A DNA stretch of 27,262 nucleotides from Treponema sp. (GCA_031264475.1 JAISEA010000053.1:1-27262); one strand, 5' to 3'. Positions 1 to 9,366 are shown, counted from the stretch's first letter. The notes: generated from the letters alone by a model not told the origin. Translations and numbers: made by a program.

Positions 1-18
1 AAATTCCTAATATTTTCC

Positions 19-61
19 TTGACAAGGTACCGCATTGGGATTATTATAATGTAAATAAGGA
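19..61 (+). promoter_or_regulatory. sigma-70 promoter and RBS of the redox operon
   Basis: A consensus -35 box TTGACA (19-24) is followed after 17 bp by TATTAT (42-47), overlapping a second possible box TATAAT (45-50). AAGGA at 57-61 lies 8 nt before the first start codon at 70. The spacing is textbook, so the + strand operon probably begins here rather than upstream of the window. No obvious operator palindrome was seen. Confidence 0.7.
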
Positions 62-69
62 AACGCTAA

Positions 70-1821
70 ATGTTAGAAGCAATCAGAAATACATTAAAAA
101 AAGACTTTCCAGCCTTGAATCCTGAATTAGCCATTGACGCGAGGGGTATTCTTACTATCCGCGGGGAGTGCGCCTCATGGGACGAGGCGGTTGCCGTGGG
201 ACACTTGGCGGCGCAGTCGTCGGAAGTTAAAAATGTCGTGAACGAACTAGCAGTTAAAGGACAGCCTGATTTTCGCAAGGATTATCGTCCATACCGAGAG
301 ATGGGAAACAAGGCTGGGCGCATCGATACTGTCGACGTGCTTATCGTCGGGACAGGTATTTCCGGATGCGCCATCGCACGTGAGCTTTCAAAATACAAAC
401 TCCGTATCCTCGCTGTAGACAAAGAAGACGATGTAGCTTGCGGGGCGACAAAGGCGAATAACGGCAATATTCATCCCGGACACGACGTAAAGCCCGGCAC
501 GCTCAAGGCGAAGCTTAACCTTCGCGGGAACGAGCTTTATACGCAATGGGCGGACGAATTGGGGTTCGAGCTTCAGCGTTGCGGCGTCATGGGGGCGGTT
601 AGCGACGCGAAACTGCGTCCTCTTCTTGAAAATGCCGCGGAAGGCGCGCGTAAGATGGGCGTTTCCAATCCCCAAACGCTTGACGGCGAACAGGCGAAAC
701 AGATCGAACCCGGATTTGCGGAACAGGGGATAGAACCTGCCGCGGCGATATGGTTTCCTTCAATGGGACTCGTAGAACCTTACAAGGTCGCGGTCGCCCT
801 TGCGGAAAATGCGGTCATGAATGGGGTAAGGTTTCTGTTCAACTGCACGGTCGCAGACGTTCTGACAAAGGACGGACGGGTGATCGGCGCGGTTACCAAC
901 CTCGGCATCATCGAAACGTCCTATATCATCAACTGCGCTGGAGTTTACGCTGACGAAATCTCCGCTATGGCTGGAGACAAATGCTACACCATCCACCCAC
1001 GTAAAGGTACTATCGCTATTCTCGATAAGAGCCGCAAGCCTATCTTCCATTCATTGGCAGGAATGTTGGACAGAGGCAAGCCCAAGCCCAAGAAGGACAC
1101 TGAATCCAAAGGCGGCGGTATGTGCCGCACTCCTGAATGGAATATCTTGATGGGTCCTTCGGCAACGGAAGTTCCGAACAAGGAAGACTTGAGTTCCACG
1201 CCAGAAGGATTAGCCTACGCCATGTCTCTGGGAGAAGCTTACGGCATCGGATACGGAGACATTATCCGCTTTTTTACCGGAACCCGCCCCGCGGATTATA
1301 AAGAAGACTTTTTTATCGAACTTTCCCCTGTTACCAGAGGATTTATCAACGTAGGGGGTATTCAATCGCCCGGACTTGCGTCCGCGCCCGCAATAGCCGA
1401 AATGGTCGAGGGCATCTTTGTTGAAGCCGTAGCCCATGACGGTCCCCCGCTAGAGCGGAATCCTACCTTCAATCCCCTGAGAGAACGAGAGAAGGAATTC
1501 CGCCACCTCAGTCATGAGGAACAGGACGAACTTATCCACCGCGAACCAGCTTACGGCAGGATCGTCTGTCGTTGCGAGAGCGTTACCGAAGGGGAGATTC
1601 TCGCGGCGATACGATCTCCGTTACCGCCTTCGTCAGTAGACGCGGTAAAACGCAGAACCAGAGCCGGTATGGGGCGTTGTCAAGGGGGCTTTTGTCAACC
1701 CCGTGTGCTGGAACTGTTGGCTCGTGAATTGGGGAAGGAATTGACCGATATAACCCTGCGTGGAGAAGGTACCGCTGTACTTGTGGCTGATACCCGTCCA
1801 AATCGGGTTGGGAGCGTGTAG
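70..1821 (+). CDS. BON-like/GlpA-like FAD-dependent oxidoreductase with C-terminal [2Fe-2S] domain
   Basis: This 583-residue flavoprotein resembles the GlpA subunit of anaerobic glycerol-3-phosphate dehydrogenase. A Rossmann FAD motif GTGISG is at about residues 94-99, preceded by DVLIV. The C-terminal end has C500, C502, C537 and C542 in a CxC...CQGGFC arrangement, the BFD-like [2Fe-2S] pattern of GlpA. Residues 1-65 form an extra domain not typical of GlpA; its pattern (GILTIRGE, then ASWDEAV, then VKNVVNEL) resembles a BON domain. It begins the operon, and the next gene starts 3 nt after its stop. It probably oxidises glycerol-3-phosphate or a related hydroxylated substrate and passes electrons to its neighbours; the substrate is inferred. 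No signal peptide is visible, so it is cytoplasmic or peripheral to the membrane. Confidence 0.85.
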   Translation: MLEAIRNTLKKDFPALNPELAIDARGILTIRGECASWDEAVAVGHLAAQSSEVKNVVNELAVKGQPDFRKDYRPYREMGNKAGRIDTVDVLIVGTGISGCAIARELSKYKLRILAVDKEDDVACGATKANNGNIHPGHDVKPGTLKAKLNLRGNELYTQWADELGFELQRCGVMGAVSDAKLRPLLENAAEGARKMGVSNPQTLDGEQAKQIEPGFAEQGIEPAAAIWFPSMGLVEPYKVAVALAENAVMNGVRFLFNCTVADVLTKDGRVIGAVTNLGIIETSYIINCAGVYADEISAMAGDKCYTIHPRKGTIAILDKSRKPIFHSLAGMLDRGKPKPKKDTESKGGGMCRTPEWNILMGPSATEVPNKEDLSSTPEGLAYAMSLGEAYGIGYGDIIRFFTGTRPADYKEDFFIELSPVTRGFINVGGIQSPGLASAPAIAEMVEGIFVEAVAHDGPPLERNPTFNPLREREKEFRHLSHEEQDELIHREPAYGRIVCRCESVTEGEILAAIRSPLPPSSVDAVKRRTRAGMGRCQGGFCQPRVLELLARELGKELTDITLRGEGTAVLVADTRPNRVGSV

Positions 1822-1824
1822 ACT

Positions 1825-3081
1825 ATGAAACGACTACATACTGATATTGCCGTTATCGGCGCGGGTCCAGCTGGACTCGCGGCTACATTGGAGGCGAAAC
1901 GACTCGGCGCAGACACGGTAACGCTGTTAGAACGGGACGCTGACCTCGGCGGTATTTTACAACAGTGTATCCATGACGGTTTTGGAATACACCGATTCGG
2001 ACGGCGACTCTCAGGTACTCAATACGCCCAAATCTTTATCGATCAGATGGAGAAAGCTGATATTGACGTGCTTACCGAAACTATGGTTCTGGAGATTGAA
2101 CCTAATCGCCGCATCTTCGCCTGTAATAAACAAGACGGGATACTTGATATTGAGTGTGGGGCGATCATTCTCGCTATGGGTTGTCGGGAGCGTACCGCGC
2201 CCCAAGTACTGATCTACGGGGATCGCCCTGCCGGGGTGATGAGCGCCGGAGCGGTACAGCGCTACATCAACATGGAAGGGTATTTGCCCGGACGAACCGC
2301 GGTGATACTTGGCTCAGGCGACATAGGACTCATCATGGCGCGGCGCATGACACTAGAAGGCATAAACGTTAAAGGCGTGTACGAGGTTATGGAAAGCCCA
2401 GGCGGGCTGACCCGAAACATCGTGCAGTGCCTCAATGACTTTAATATCCCGTTACATCTTTCAGAGACGGTGAGTTGGGTTCATGGACGTAATCGCGTGG
2501 AGTCAGTTACCACTGTCAAGGTCGGCTCGGATCATAAGCCCATCCCCGGCACGGAAACAGTGGTACCCTGCGACCTCCTCGTGTTAGCAGTAGGACTGAT
2601 TCCAGAGAACGAGCTGTCCGTCAAGGCGGGCGTAGAGATCGACCCTCGAACCAAGGGACCTGTTCTGGATTCGGCGTTTATGACTAGCGTACCGGGGATA
2701 TTCGCCGCTGGAAATGTAGCGGCGGTGTTTGACCTTGTAGATTATGTATCCCAATCAGGAGAAACCGCCGCTCGCGGCGCGTTGGCTTTTCTGCGAGGAG
2801 AGCTGTCTACCTCTGGCTGGGACTCGGTAGGAGCCGGCGAGAACGTCAATTTTGTAACGCCTCAACGGATTCGTCGAGAAACTTCTATAGGAAAGACCTC
2901 ATTCTTCCTGCGGGTAAAGAAGCCTATGACGGTCGCGGAATTGGTTTGTTCTACGAAAGACGGCAACGTCATATTAAGAAAACGCCTCCGCCATGTCGCC
3001 CCTCCGGAAATGATCAGTTTCGAGATCGAGGCGCAGGGACCGATTTTGGTTGAAATGCGGTCGGAGACTATACGATCCTAG
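1825..3081 (+). CDS. NAD(P)/FAD-dependent oxidoreductase (GlpA/GlpB partner)
   Basis: This 418-residue protein has an N-terminal FAD motif (VIGAGPAGLAA, about residues 9-19), an internal NAD(P)-binding motif (VILGSGDIGL, about 161-170) and a conserved segment AAGNVAAVFD near residue 295, as in pyridine nucleotide-disulfide oxidoreductases of the HcnB/GlpB-like group. CGAIILAMGCRERT is the typical FAD-contacting segment. It starts 3 nt after the preceding stop with a GGGAG ribosome site upstream, so it is co-translated. Triplets of GlpA-like, this protein and DUF1667 recur in anaerobe genomes and are usually assigned to glycerol-3-phosphate or polyol oxidation; that role is inferred from family knowledge. 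Confidence 0.85.
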   Translation: MKRLHTDIAVIGAGPAGLAATLEAKRLGADTVTLLERDADLGGILQQCIHDGFGIHRFGRRLSGTQYAQIFIDQMEKADIDVLTETMVLEIEPNRRIFACNKQDGILDIECGAIILAMGCRERTAPQVLIYGDRPAGVMSAGAVQRYINMEGYLPGRTAVILGSGDIGLIMARRMTLEGINVKGVYEVMESPGGLTRNIVQCLNDFNIPLHLSETVSWVHGRNRVESVTTVKVGSDHKPIPGTETVVPCDLLVLAVGLIPENELSVKAGVEIDPRTKGPVLDSAFMTSVPGIFAAGNVAAVFDLVDYVSQSGETAARGALAFLRGELSTSGWDSVGAGENVNFVTPQRIRRETSIGKTSFFLRVKKPMTVAELVCSTKDGNVILRKRLRHVAPPEMISFEIEAQGPILVEMRSETIRS

Positions 3082-3090
3082 GGAGTATTT

Positions 3091-3456
3091 ATGGTAAAAG
3101 AATTTATTTGTATCGTCTGTCCAAATAGTTGCCGTCTTAAAGTTACCGCAACCGGGGAAGAAATTACCGTTACTGGAAATGAATGTGCGCGGGGTGTAAA
3201 ACACGGTATTCACGAATACCGGGAGCCAACGCGGATGCTCACCACAACAATAGCAATTACCGGAGGAACCTTGACCCGTTTGCCGGTGATAAGTCGAGAA
3301 GAAGTGCCGAAAGCCCAGCTCGGACAGTGCCTTGCGGCGCTCTACAAGATGAAACTGAACGCCCCTGTGCGCTGTGGAGATATTATCGTAAAGAATATTT
3401 GTGATACCGGCGTGGATGTTGCGGCATCCCGCTCAATTAACAAGAAGGAAGGATGA
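3091..3456 (+). CDS. DUF1667 cysteine-rich small protein
   Basis: This 121-residue protein has Cys7, Cys10, Cys14 and Cys32 (CIVCPNSC, then NECARG) and a further RCGDIIVKNIC segment near the C-terminus. The spacing suggests a metal or Fe-S site. It matches the DUF1667 pattern, found beside or fused to GlpA-type flavoproteins. GGGAG lies 6-7 nt before the start, and the gene sits 9 nt after the previous stop and 6 nt before the next start. It is probably a small electron-transfer subunit of the same dehydrogenase complex, which is inference from context. Confidence 0.8.
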   Translation: MVKEFICIVCPNSCRLKVTATGEEITVTGNECARGVKHGIHEYREPTRMLTTTIAITGGTLTRLPVISREEVPKAQLGQCLAALYKMKLNAPVRCGDIIVKNICDTGVDVAASRSINKKEG

Positions 3457-3462
3457 TTAATT

Positions 3463-4887
3463 ATGGATAAACAAGAGATCGTAAACGGATTACGAGCTTT
3501 ACTCGGCGAAGATCGAGTACAGGACGCCCCGGAGATAATCAGAAAGGCGTCGACAGATTACATCGGTTTCAGACAATATGAACGATTCGATGGCAAGGAC
3601 TGGGTACCCAAGGCGGTCTGCGTAGTAAAGCCTCGCAGTACGGAAGAAGTCGCCAAAGCCCTTGGTTTTCTCAATCAAAACCGGATCGATACCGTGCCCC
3701 GTACTGGCGGGTCCAGCGTTACCCTGAGTATTGAACCGGAAGACGGAGGGGTGATCCTTGACGGTTCCGAGATGAACGAAATTATTAGCCTTAACGAACA
3801 GGACATGATGCTCACCGCTCGATGTGGGACCCCGCTGGAATACATAGAGAACTACCTTAATGAGCGCGGGTTTACCACCGGGCATTTCCCTCAATCTCTC
3901 CCTTTGGCTCATCTCGGCGGGCTTATCGCTACCCGAAGCATCGGTCAGTTTTCCACCCTGTACGGAGGCATTGAGGACCTGCTCGTAGGGCTTGAGGCGG
4001 TGTTGGCAGACGGCGAGGTTATAAGAATAAAGAACAGCCCACGACGTTCAGTGGGACCAGACCTGCGACACCTCTTTATCGGTAGCGAAGGAATGCTCGG
4101 CTTTATCACCGAAGCTACTATCAAGATATTCCGTTACCACCCTGAAACCCGATGGATGCATGCGTGGGCAATCAAAGACATGACCGCCGGACTTGACTTC
4201 ATTCGGGAGGTGATAGTGGAGGGTTATCGACCTGCAGTAGTGAGACTCCACGATGCCGAAGAAGTACAGCGTATGTTTAGCGGTTCTATATCGGAAGATC
4301 ACAGCGTACTCCTCTTTCTTGCTGAAGGACCTGCGCTTGTTACCGCCGCGATTGGGCAGGGAATAGCCAAAATCGCTGAACGCCACAAGACCATAGACTT
4401 AGGGACGCGGGCTGTTGAGTCTTGGCTTAAAACACGGAACGACGTCTGTTACCACATGGATGAACCTGTCTATTACCGATACGGCATTGTGGCTGATACC
4501 TGTGAAATATCCGCGCCTTGGTCGGGGATCGCTAAGATTTACGAAGCGATAAAGGAACGACTCCCCAAAGAAATGCCGAATCTGGTCTCCATCGGCGGAC
4601 ATTCCTCCCATAGTTATATTCAAGGAACCAATATTTATTTTACATTCGGCTTCATTGTGAAAAACGGGGTTGAATCCGCTCGCGCCGATTACATGAAAGT
4701 CATCTCGGTGATCATGGAAGAGACGTTAAAGTGGGGTGGAAGCATCGCTCATCATCACGGATCGGGCAAATACCGCACCCGTTGGATGCCAGAGGAACAC
4801 GGCAGTTCATATCCCCTTCTCCGCAAACTAAAAGACGCGCTTGACCCGAACAAGATACTGAATAAAGGCGTTCTCTTGACCGATTAA
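3463..4887 (+). CDS. FAD-binding oxidoreductase, GlcD/alkylglycerone-phosphate-synthase-like
   Basis: This 474-residue protein has the FAD_binding_4 fold first (PRTGGSSVTLS near residue 80; GGLIATRSIGQFSTLYGG near 150; SVGPDLRHLFIGSEGMLGF near 195-215) and an FAD-oxidase C-terminal domain. The segment SHSYIQGTNIYFTF and the histidine cluster in GGSIAHHHGSGK near the C-terminus match the active-site pattern of alkyldihydroxyacetone-phosphate synthase more closely than glycolate or lactate oxidase. Gene context argues for an Etf-coupled dehydrogenase: EtfB and EtfA follow, with gaps of 10 and 5 nt. The substrate is therefore open. It could be a 2-hydroxy acid, a glycerol-phosphate derivative or an ether-lipid precursor. 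Confidence 0.85.
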   Translation: MDKQEIVNGLRALLGEDRVQDAPEIIRKASTDYIGFRQYERFDGKDWVPKAVCVVKPRSTEEVAKALGFLNQNRIDTVPRTGGSSVTLSIEPEDGGVILDGSEMNEIISLNEQDMMLTARCGTPLEYIENYLNERGFTTGHFPQSLPLAHLGGLIATRSIGQFSTLYGGIEDLLVGLEAVLADGEVIRIKNSPRRSVGPDLRHLFIGSEGMLGFITEATIKIFRYHPETRWMHAWAIKDMTAGLDFIREVIVEGYRPAVVRLHDAEEVQRMFSGSISEDHSVLLFLAEGPALVTAAIGQGIAKIAERHKTIDLGTRAVESWLKTRNDVCYHMDEPVYYRYGIVADTCEISAPWSGIAKIYEAIKERLPKEMPNLVSIGGHSSHSYIQGTNIYFTFGFIVKNGVESARADYMKVISVIMEETLKWGGSIAHHHGSGKYRTRWMPEEHGSSYPLLRKLKDALDPNKILNKGVLLTD

Positions 4888-4897
4888 AAGGACGCTG

Positions 4898-5695
4898 ATG
4901 AAGATCGTCGTTTGTTTTAAGGCTGTTCCCGAATTTGATCAAGTGGTTGACGAAGATTGGAACAGCTTTCACCCTACCGCGGATTGGGGGTATGTGAAGC
5001 GGATTTTCGGATGCTTTGATGAAAGCGCCTTAGAGACCGCGTTACGACTACGCTCCGCTTGGCAAGAGTACAATGAAGAACCCGAATGTACCGCTCTCAC
5101 GGCATCCCCCCTTCCTTCCCCGCTTTGTAAAACACTATTTGCGACAGGCTTTGATCGGGTAGTAGACCTTTGGAGCGGTCTCTGTGGAGAAACGCCGACA
5201 ACCTCCCTTGAATTCCAGCCGCGCCAAACCGCGGCGTTATTAGCGGATTACCTCAGCTCTGCTGGCTATGATCTTATCCTTGCGGGAAGACAAGCAGGCT
5301 ACGCCGACACAGGGACAGTGCCTCTGTTGTTAGCGGAGATGTTGGGTATCCCTGTGATAACGGGCATTGAGGAGATTGCGCCCTGCGGAGGCGGCGCAGT
5401 TGAAATCAAACGGGTAAGCGATACGGCGCGTGAACGGCTAAAAGTACGGCTCCCCGTCATAGTAACGTTAGGAAACAGCCCCGTATCGGCGCTGAGGGCG
5501 GTAACATTGAGCGCGCGGATGAGCGCATCCAAACGAAACGCCGAAACGCCGACAGTATCCCTGCCCCACGAGACAACCGCCGCCCTCCCCTGCTTCAGTC
5601 TGGAAAGAGTACGCAAAACCTGCCGCTTTTTCTCCGTAGAAGACGGTCTACCCATGATCATATCCACAGTACAAGAAGAATATTCACGAAGGTAA
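4898..5695 (+). CDS. etfB: electron transfer flavoprotein beta subunit (copy 1)
   Basis: This 265-residue protein begins MKIVVCFKAVPEFDQVV, the usual EtfB start, and has an ETF-fold segment DLILAGRQAGYADTGTVP near residue 125-145 where EtfB normally has GRQAxDGDTGQVG. Length is normal for the family. The region from about residue 60 to 100 is poorly conserved and the protein looks more diverged than copy 2. AAGGA precedes the start by a few bases. It lies between a GlcD-like oxidase and EtfA, so it probably takes electrons from the flanking FAD enzyme. Whether the pair bifurcates electrons cannot be told from sequence by eye. Confidence 0.85.
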   Translation: MKIVVCFKAVPEFDQVVDEDWNSFHPTADWGYVKRIFGCFDESALETALRLRSAWQEYNEEPECTALTASPLPSPLCKTLFATGFDRVVDLWSGLCGETPTTSLEFQPRQTAALLADYLSSAGYDLILAGRQAGYADTGTVPLLLAEMLGIPVITGIEEIAPCGGGAVEIKRVSDTARERLKVRLPVIVTLGNSPVSALRAVTLSARMSASKRNAETPTVSLPHETTAALPCFSLERVRKTCRFFSVEDGLPMIISTVQEEYSRR

Positions 5696-5700
5696 AAACA

Positions 5701-6573
5701 ATGACAACAGCCTTTATTTTAAGCGGTGAAACGGATCCCGCCGCGCCCCGTCTCTGGGAATTCATCGCGCCCATCCATACAACAAGCAATCACGTCGAAT
5801 CATGGTATTCAGGCATCTGGGACATCCGTAGTGTTGAGGGTTGCCTCCGCTGGCTAGAAAAACTCTGCGCCGCGCGACAGCCTGATCTCATCCTCTTGCC
5901 GGAAACTTCCGCCAACCATGAACTAGGAACGCGCCTAAGCGCCAGAATCAACCGCACCTGTTACGCGGATACAACCATGCTTTTGCGGGAAGGGAAAAAC
6001 CTTTACGCTCGCAAGAAAGCGTGTAGTTCAAACCTCACGTGGGACTCCCCAATCGTGGAGTACCCCGTGGTTTTGACCGTTAGCGCAAAGAAAACGACGT
6101 ATACTCCCAAAGAAAGCGACTATTCCCACACAGAAACCCGTCCGCCGCCGCCCTTAACCCTCCCCCATTGGCTCTTATCGCACGAACAAATCGAAGTTTT
6201 CCCCACTAATCCACTAGAGACTGCGCCGTTACTTTTCATTGCTGGACGAGGCGTAGGGAGTAAGGGCGCGTGCGAGCGGCTTCGGCGTGTTGCGGGACGC
6301 TTTGGCGCTCCTCTTGGGTTCAGCCGACCAGCTGCGCTTAACGGTTGGGGGGAAATCTCCGAGATTATCGGGCAATCCGGCATCCGTACCGGGGCGAAAC
6401 GCTGCGTTGCGGTGGGAATCTCTGGGGCGGCTGCGTTTATGGCGGGGATTGATCCCGCGGCGACGTTGATAGCCGTGAATCCTGATAAGAACGCGCCTAT
6501 TTTTCATTACGCGGACATCGGAATCACCACCCACGCGGAAGAATTTATCGCCGCGCTTGAGAAAGAAACATAG
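5701..6573 (+). CDS. etfA: electron transfer flavoprotein alpha subunit (copy 1, short)
   Basis: This 290-residue protein is recognised from its C-terminal FAD domain: IGQSGIRTGAKRC, VAVGISGAAAFMAGI and LIAVNPDKNAPIFHYADIGI follow the order of EtfA motifs that hold FAD. The N-terminal domain is shortened and diverged compared with the usual 310-330 residues. It starts 5 nt after etfB. The following FAD oxidase begins 16 nt after the stop, consistent with one transcript. There is no N-terminal ferredoxin domain of the type seen in some bifurcating lactate-dehydrogenase EtfA proteins. Confidence 0.82.
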   Translation: MTTAFILSGETDPAAPRLWEFIAPIHTTSNHVESWYSGIWDIRSVEGCLRWLEKLCAARQPDLILLPETSANHELGTRLSARINRTCYADTTMLLREGKNLYARKKACSSNLTWDSPIVEYPVVLTVSAKKTTYTPKESDYSHTETRPPPPLTLPHWLLSHEQIEVFPTNPLETAPLLFIAGRGVGSKGACERLRRVAGRFGAPLGFSRPAALNGWGEISEIIGQSGIRTGAKRCVAVGISGAAAFMAGIDPAATLIAVNPDKNAPIFHYADIGITTHAEEFIAALEKET

Positions 6574-6589
6574 AATAAGGAAACAAACA

Positions 6590-8140
6590 ATGACAAAGAT
6601 CGAATTTATCTCTGCCTCCGACCAGCTCGGCTACCTTCACGACGAGTCTCGGTTAAGCGGGCGCGCGGATTACCTCGCCTTTCCGGAAGATGCGATGCAA
6701 GCCCGCGCCACAATCCTCCGCGCCGTGGAGGAAAAGCTCTCACTCACCATCCAAGGCTCACGTACCGGCATTTCCGGCGGGGCTGTTCCCCGCGGAGGTG
6801 TGGTCCTTTCCACCGAAAAGATGAACCAACCTCTCGGCTTCTCCGAAGGGGACACCCCAATCCTGCGCGTTCAAAGCGGAATGAGCATTGACGATATAAC
6901 AAACCTGCTTCTGCGGGGAATCCCCCCTGAGAATTGGGATGACGAGAGCAAAATATGGTTCAGAAAGCGGGCGCGAAGCCTCCGATTTGCGCCAAATCCC
7001 ACGGAAACTACGGCAAGCATAGGGGGATCCTTTGCGTGTAATGCGCAGGGACCCAATTCCCTCCTCTGGGGCGGCACAGGCGATCATGTACAGGGACTCG
7101 TATGGATCACCCCGCAAGGAGAACTCTGGCGCATGGAACGCGGACGCTATTATTTTGACGAAATTGGCTGTGATCTCCCCAACGGCGAGCGCGTCTCCTG
7201 CGATAGCGGACTCCCTGACGGAGGCAGTCGGTACCTACACCCACGAGTCGGACTCGATCTCGTTGATTTTCTCGCGGGAAGCGAAGGACTCTTAGGCTGT
7301 GCGGCTGAACTTTCCCTCCGTCTCGTGGAAAAACCCGCGGCTGTCTGGGGAGTGGTCTATTTTTTTGAACAAGATCAACAGGCAATCGCCTTTGCCGAGT
7401 TCCTTCGGCGCGGGCGGGAACACAGTCCCCAAAGAGAAACGTTCTCCACGCTTGAATATTACGACCGATGGTCTCTTGAATTGATACGAAACCTTGCCCC
7501 GCACAACACAACCCTGAGGCAACTCCCCTTCATCAACCCGTTAATGAACGCGGCGGTTCAAGTCGAGCTTGAAGGGGATAGTTCCGAGTCGCTAGAGATG
7601 ATTCTCGTCGAGCAATTAGAAGCGTTTCTCGCGTTTGGCGGTGGCGAAGAGGACACATGGGCTGCGGCAAGCCCTGTTGAACTTGAAAAATTCCATCTAC
7701 TGCGCCATGCCGTGCCGGAACTCATCAATGGAGAGATAGACAAGCTACGACAGACATCGCCCGACCTACACAAGACAGCGGTAGACTTCATGGTTCCGCC
7801 GGAATTGGTCAACGGCTACCGCGAAACCTATCGGCAGGACCTAGAAACGGTGGGATTGCGGGGCTTTATCTTCGGACACATCGCGGAAGGGCGCCTGCAC
7901 GTGAACATTCTGCCGAAGAATTCCCGCGAACTCCAAGAAAGCTACGCGCTAATCGATGGTTGGGCGTGTTCTGTCCTCAGAGATCGCGGGATTCTAGCGG
8001 CTGAAAATGGAATCGGCTTGCTCAAACGCGATCTTCTCTGTCGTTTTCTTTCGTCAGAGCGACTCGAACAGATACGTTCCCTCATCGGCGCGTTTGATCC
8101 GCAGAACATTTTGGGCGGTTTCGAGCCTATAGGAGATTAA
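6590..8140 (+). CDS. FAD-binding oxidoreductase, D-lactate/glycolate dehydrogenase-like (GlcD family, copy 2)
   Basis: The start at 6590 is chosen over the upstream in-frame ATG at 6557 because AAGGAAAC lies just before it and the longer form would overlap etfA. This gives 516 residues. The FAD_binding_4 domain shows QGSRTGISGGAVP near residue 55 and NPTETTASIGGSFACNAQG near 145. The C-terminal domain shows FGHIAEGRLHVNILP, as in D-lactate dehydrogenases. The usual GEHG(I/V)G motif reads AENGIG here, so the family histidine is replaced by Asn, which may change catalysis. It is followed by etfB copy 2, repeating the oxidase-EtfB-EtfA module. Confidence 0.85.
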   Translation: MTKIEFISASDQLGYLHDESRLSGRADYLAFPEDAMQARATILRAVEEKLSLTIQGSRTGISGGAVPRGGVVLSTEKMNQPLGFSEGDTPILRVQSGMSIDDITNLLLRGIPPENWDDESKIWFRKRARSLRFAPNPTETTASIGGSFACNAQGPNSLLWGGTGDHVQGLVWITPQGELWRMERGRYYFDEIGCDLPNGERVSCDSGLPDGGSRYLHPRVGLDLVDFLAGSEGLLGCAAELSLRLVEKPAAVWGVVYFFEQDQQAIAFAEFLRRGREHSPQRETFSTLEYYDRWSLELIRNLAPHNTTLRQLPFINPLMNAAVQVELEGDSSESLEMILVEQLEAFLAFGGGEEDTWAAASPVELEKFHLLRHAVPELINGEIDKLRQTSPDLHKTAVDFMVPPELVNGYRETYRQDLETVGLRGFIFGHIAEGRLHVNILPKNSRELQESYALIDGWACSVLRDRGILAAENGIGLLKRDLLCRFLSSERLEQIRSLIGAFDPQNILGGFEPIGD

Positions 8141-8144
8141 AACC

Positions 8145-8963
8145 GTGAAAATTGGGGTATGTATCAAACAAGTTCCTGCTGGTACTGCGCGTATGGACGA
8201 CAAAACCGGTCTTTTGGTCAGGAGTTCCGCCGAAGGAGCGCTGAATCCCTATGATTTATATGCGATAACGGCGGCGTTACAAGCTGCGGCTGGCGTTGCG
8301 GAGGCTGGCGGGGTGGAAATTCTCGCTATTACCATGGGACCGCGTTCAGCGGAGCGAACTTTGCGGGAGGCTTTGTCGCTGGGGGCAACGAATGCTCTGC
8401 TTTTAAGCGATCCCGCCTTCTCCGGCGCGGATGTTACTGCCACATCGCGGACTTTGGCTGAGGCTTTGCGGAAATATGGGGTGCCGGATATGTTGTTTTG
8501 TGGGCAACAGACCACAGACGGGGACACGGCGCAGGTTCCTTTTGCGCTGGCGGCGCGATTGTCTGTGCCGGCGATAGGCTGGGTCAAGGGAATCGAGTAT
8601 TTCAGGGCGGATGGCTATTCGGTTCTCCAAGAGCTTTCCACGGGCGCGGTACAAGTTCGTGGTGGTTATCCTGCGCTTTTTGCGGTTGGGCGGGAAGCTG
8701 TCCAGCCGCGTGCGCCTAATCTGAGTCGCAAGCTTGCCGCGCAAAGAATTCCCATCATGGTTTGGGGTCTCGCCGATCTTTCCCCTTTACGCGCTCAAGA
8801 TTACGGGCTTATGGGTTCTCCCACGCGAGTAAAAGCCCTGTACACGCCGATACAAACCGCTAAAACTCCGCCGCTTCGGGTAGAAGCCGCCACAGCCGCC
8901 TCTCTCATACGGGAAGCTCTCGACCAGCAGGACGACCAACTTTCCCCGTCAGGTAATGCATAG
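8145..8963 (+). CDS. etfB: electron transfer flavoprotein beta subunit (copy 2)
   Basis: This 272-residue EtfB starts at a GTG with AGGAG (8131-8135) inside the end of the preceding gene. Motifs are canonical: MKIGVCIKQVP at the start, LNPYDLYAI near residue 36, FCGQQTTDGDTAQVP near 120 (AMP/FAD contact loop) and GLMGSPTRV near the C-terminus. It is full length. Its partner etfA would normally start within a few bases, but here the next etf gene lies 3.3 kb downstream, beyond a repeat-bounded element. Copy 2 is better conserved than copy 1. Confidence 0.9.
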   Translation: MKIGVCIKQVPAGTARMDDKTGLLVRSSAEGALNPYDLYAITAALQAAAGVAEAGGVEILAITMGPRSAERTLREALSLGATNALLLSDPAFSGADVTATSRTLAEALRKYGVPDMLFCGQQTTDGDTAQVPFALAARLSVPAIGWVKGIEYFRADGYSVLQELSTGAVQVRGGYPALFAVGREAVQPRAPNLSRKLAAQRIPIMVWGLADLSPLRAQDYGLMGSPTRVKALYTPIQTAKTPPLRVEAATAASLIREALDQQDDQLSPSGNA

Positions 8964-9046
8964 TTAAATAATTAAGCATATAAGAAGGTGTGCCGCTGTC
9001 CCCGACAGGAGACAGAGCAGGACGCTTTAAAACACCCGAAGGGTGA

Positions 9047-9152
9047 GAAGGGGGGCGCTATTTCCAAAACGAGATCGTATGCACTCACCCTTGTGTCGCG
9101 CCCCCCTGCGCTCCAGCCCGCTTGCGCGGTCTTCCGCTACCCCCCCAAACCC
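9047..9152 (+). repeat. boundary repeat copy A
   Basis: GC-rich repeat with outer stem GGGGGGCGC (9050-9058) and GCGCCCCCC (9098-9106), followed by CTCCAGCCCGCTTGCGCGGT, then CTTCCGCTACCCCCC. The same order occurs in copies B (12020-12142, opposite strand), C (19518-19622) and D (22672-22774, opposite strand). The sequence between the stem arms differs strongly from C and D while the stem is unchanged, so structure appears to be conserved. It is left of element 1 and flanked by two exact CACCCGAAGGGTG copies. Confidence 0.85.
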
Positions 9153-9366
9153 ATACGATGTGAGTAAAACAACACCTCTTTAGACACCCGAAGGGTGCTT
9201 TATACGTCAAAATTTACGAAGTTGCGTCAAAAAAAACGATGTATGGTCTTGACTTTTGAAGGCAATAATGGTAAATTTAAGGCTGGTGATAAATGTCCTT
9301 CGTTTATTCTTTTGACTTATTTGACTTTATGTTAAATTCTTCGATGAGTCTAAACCTATATGATGA

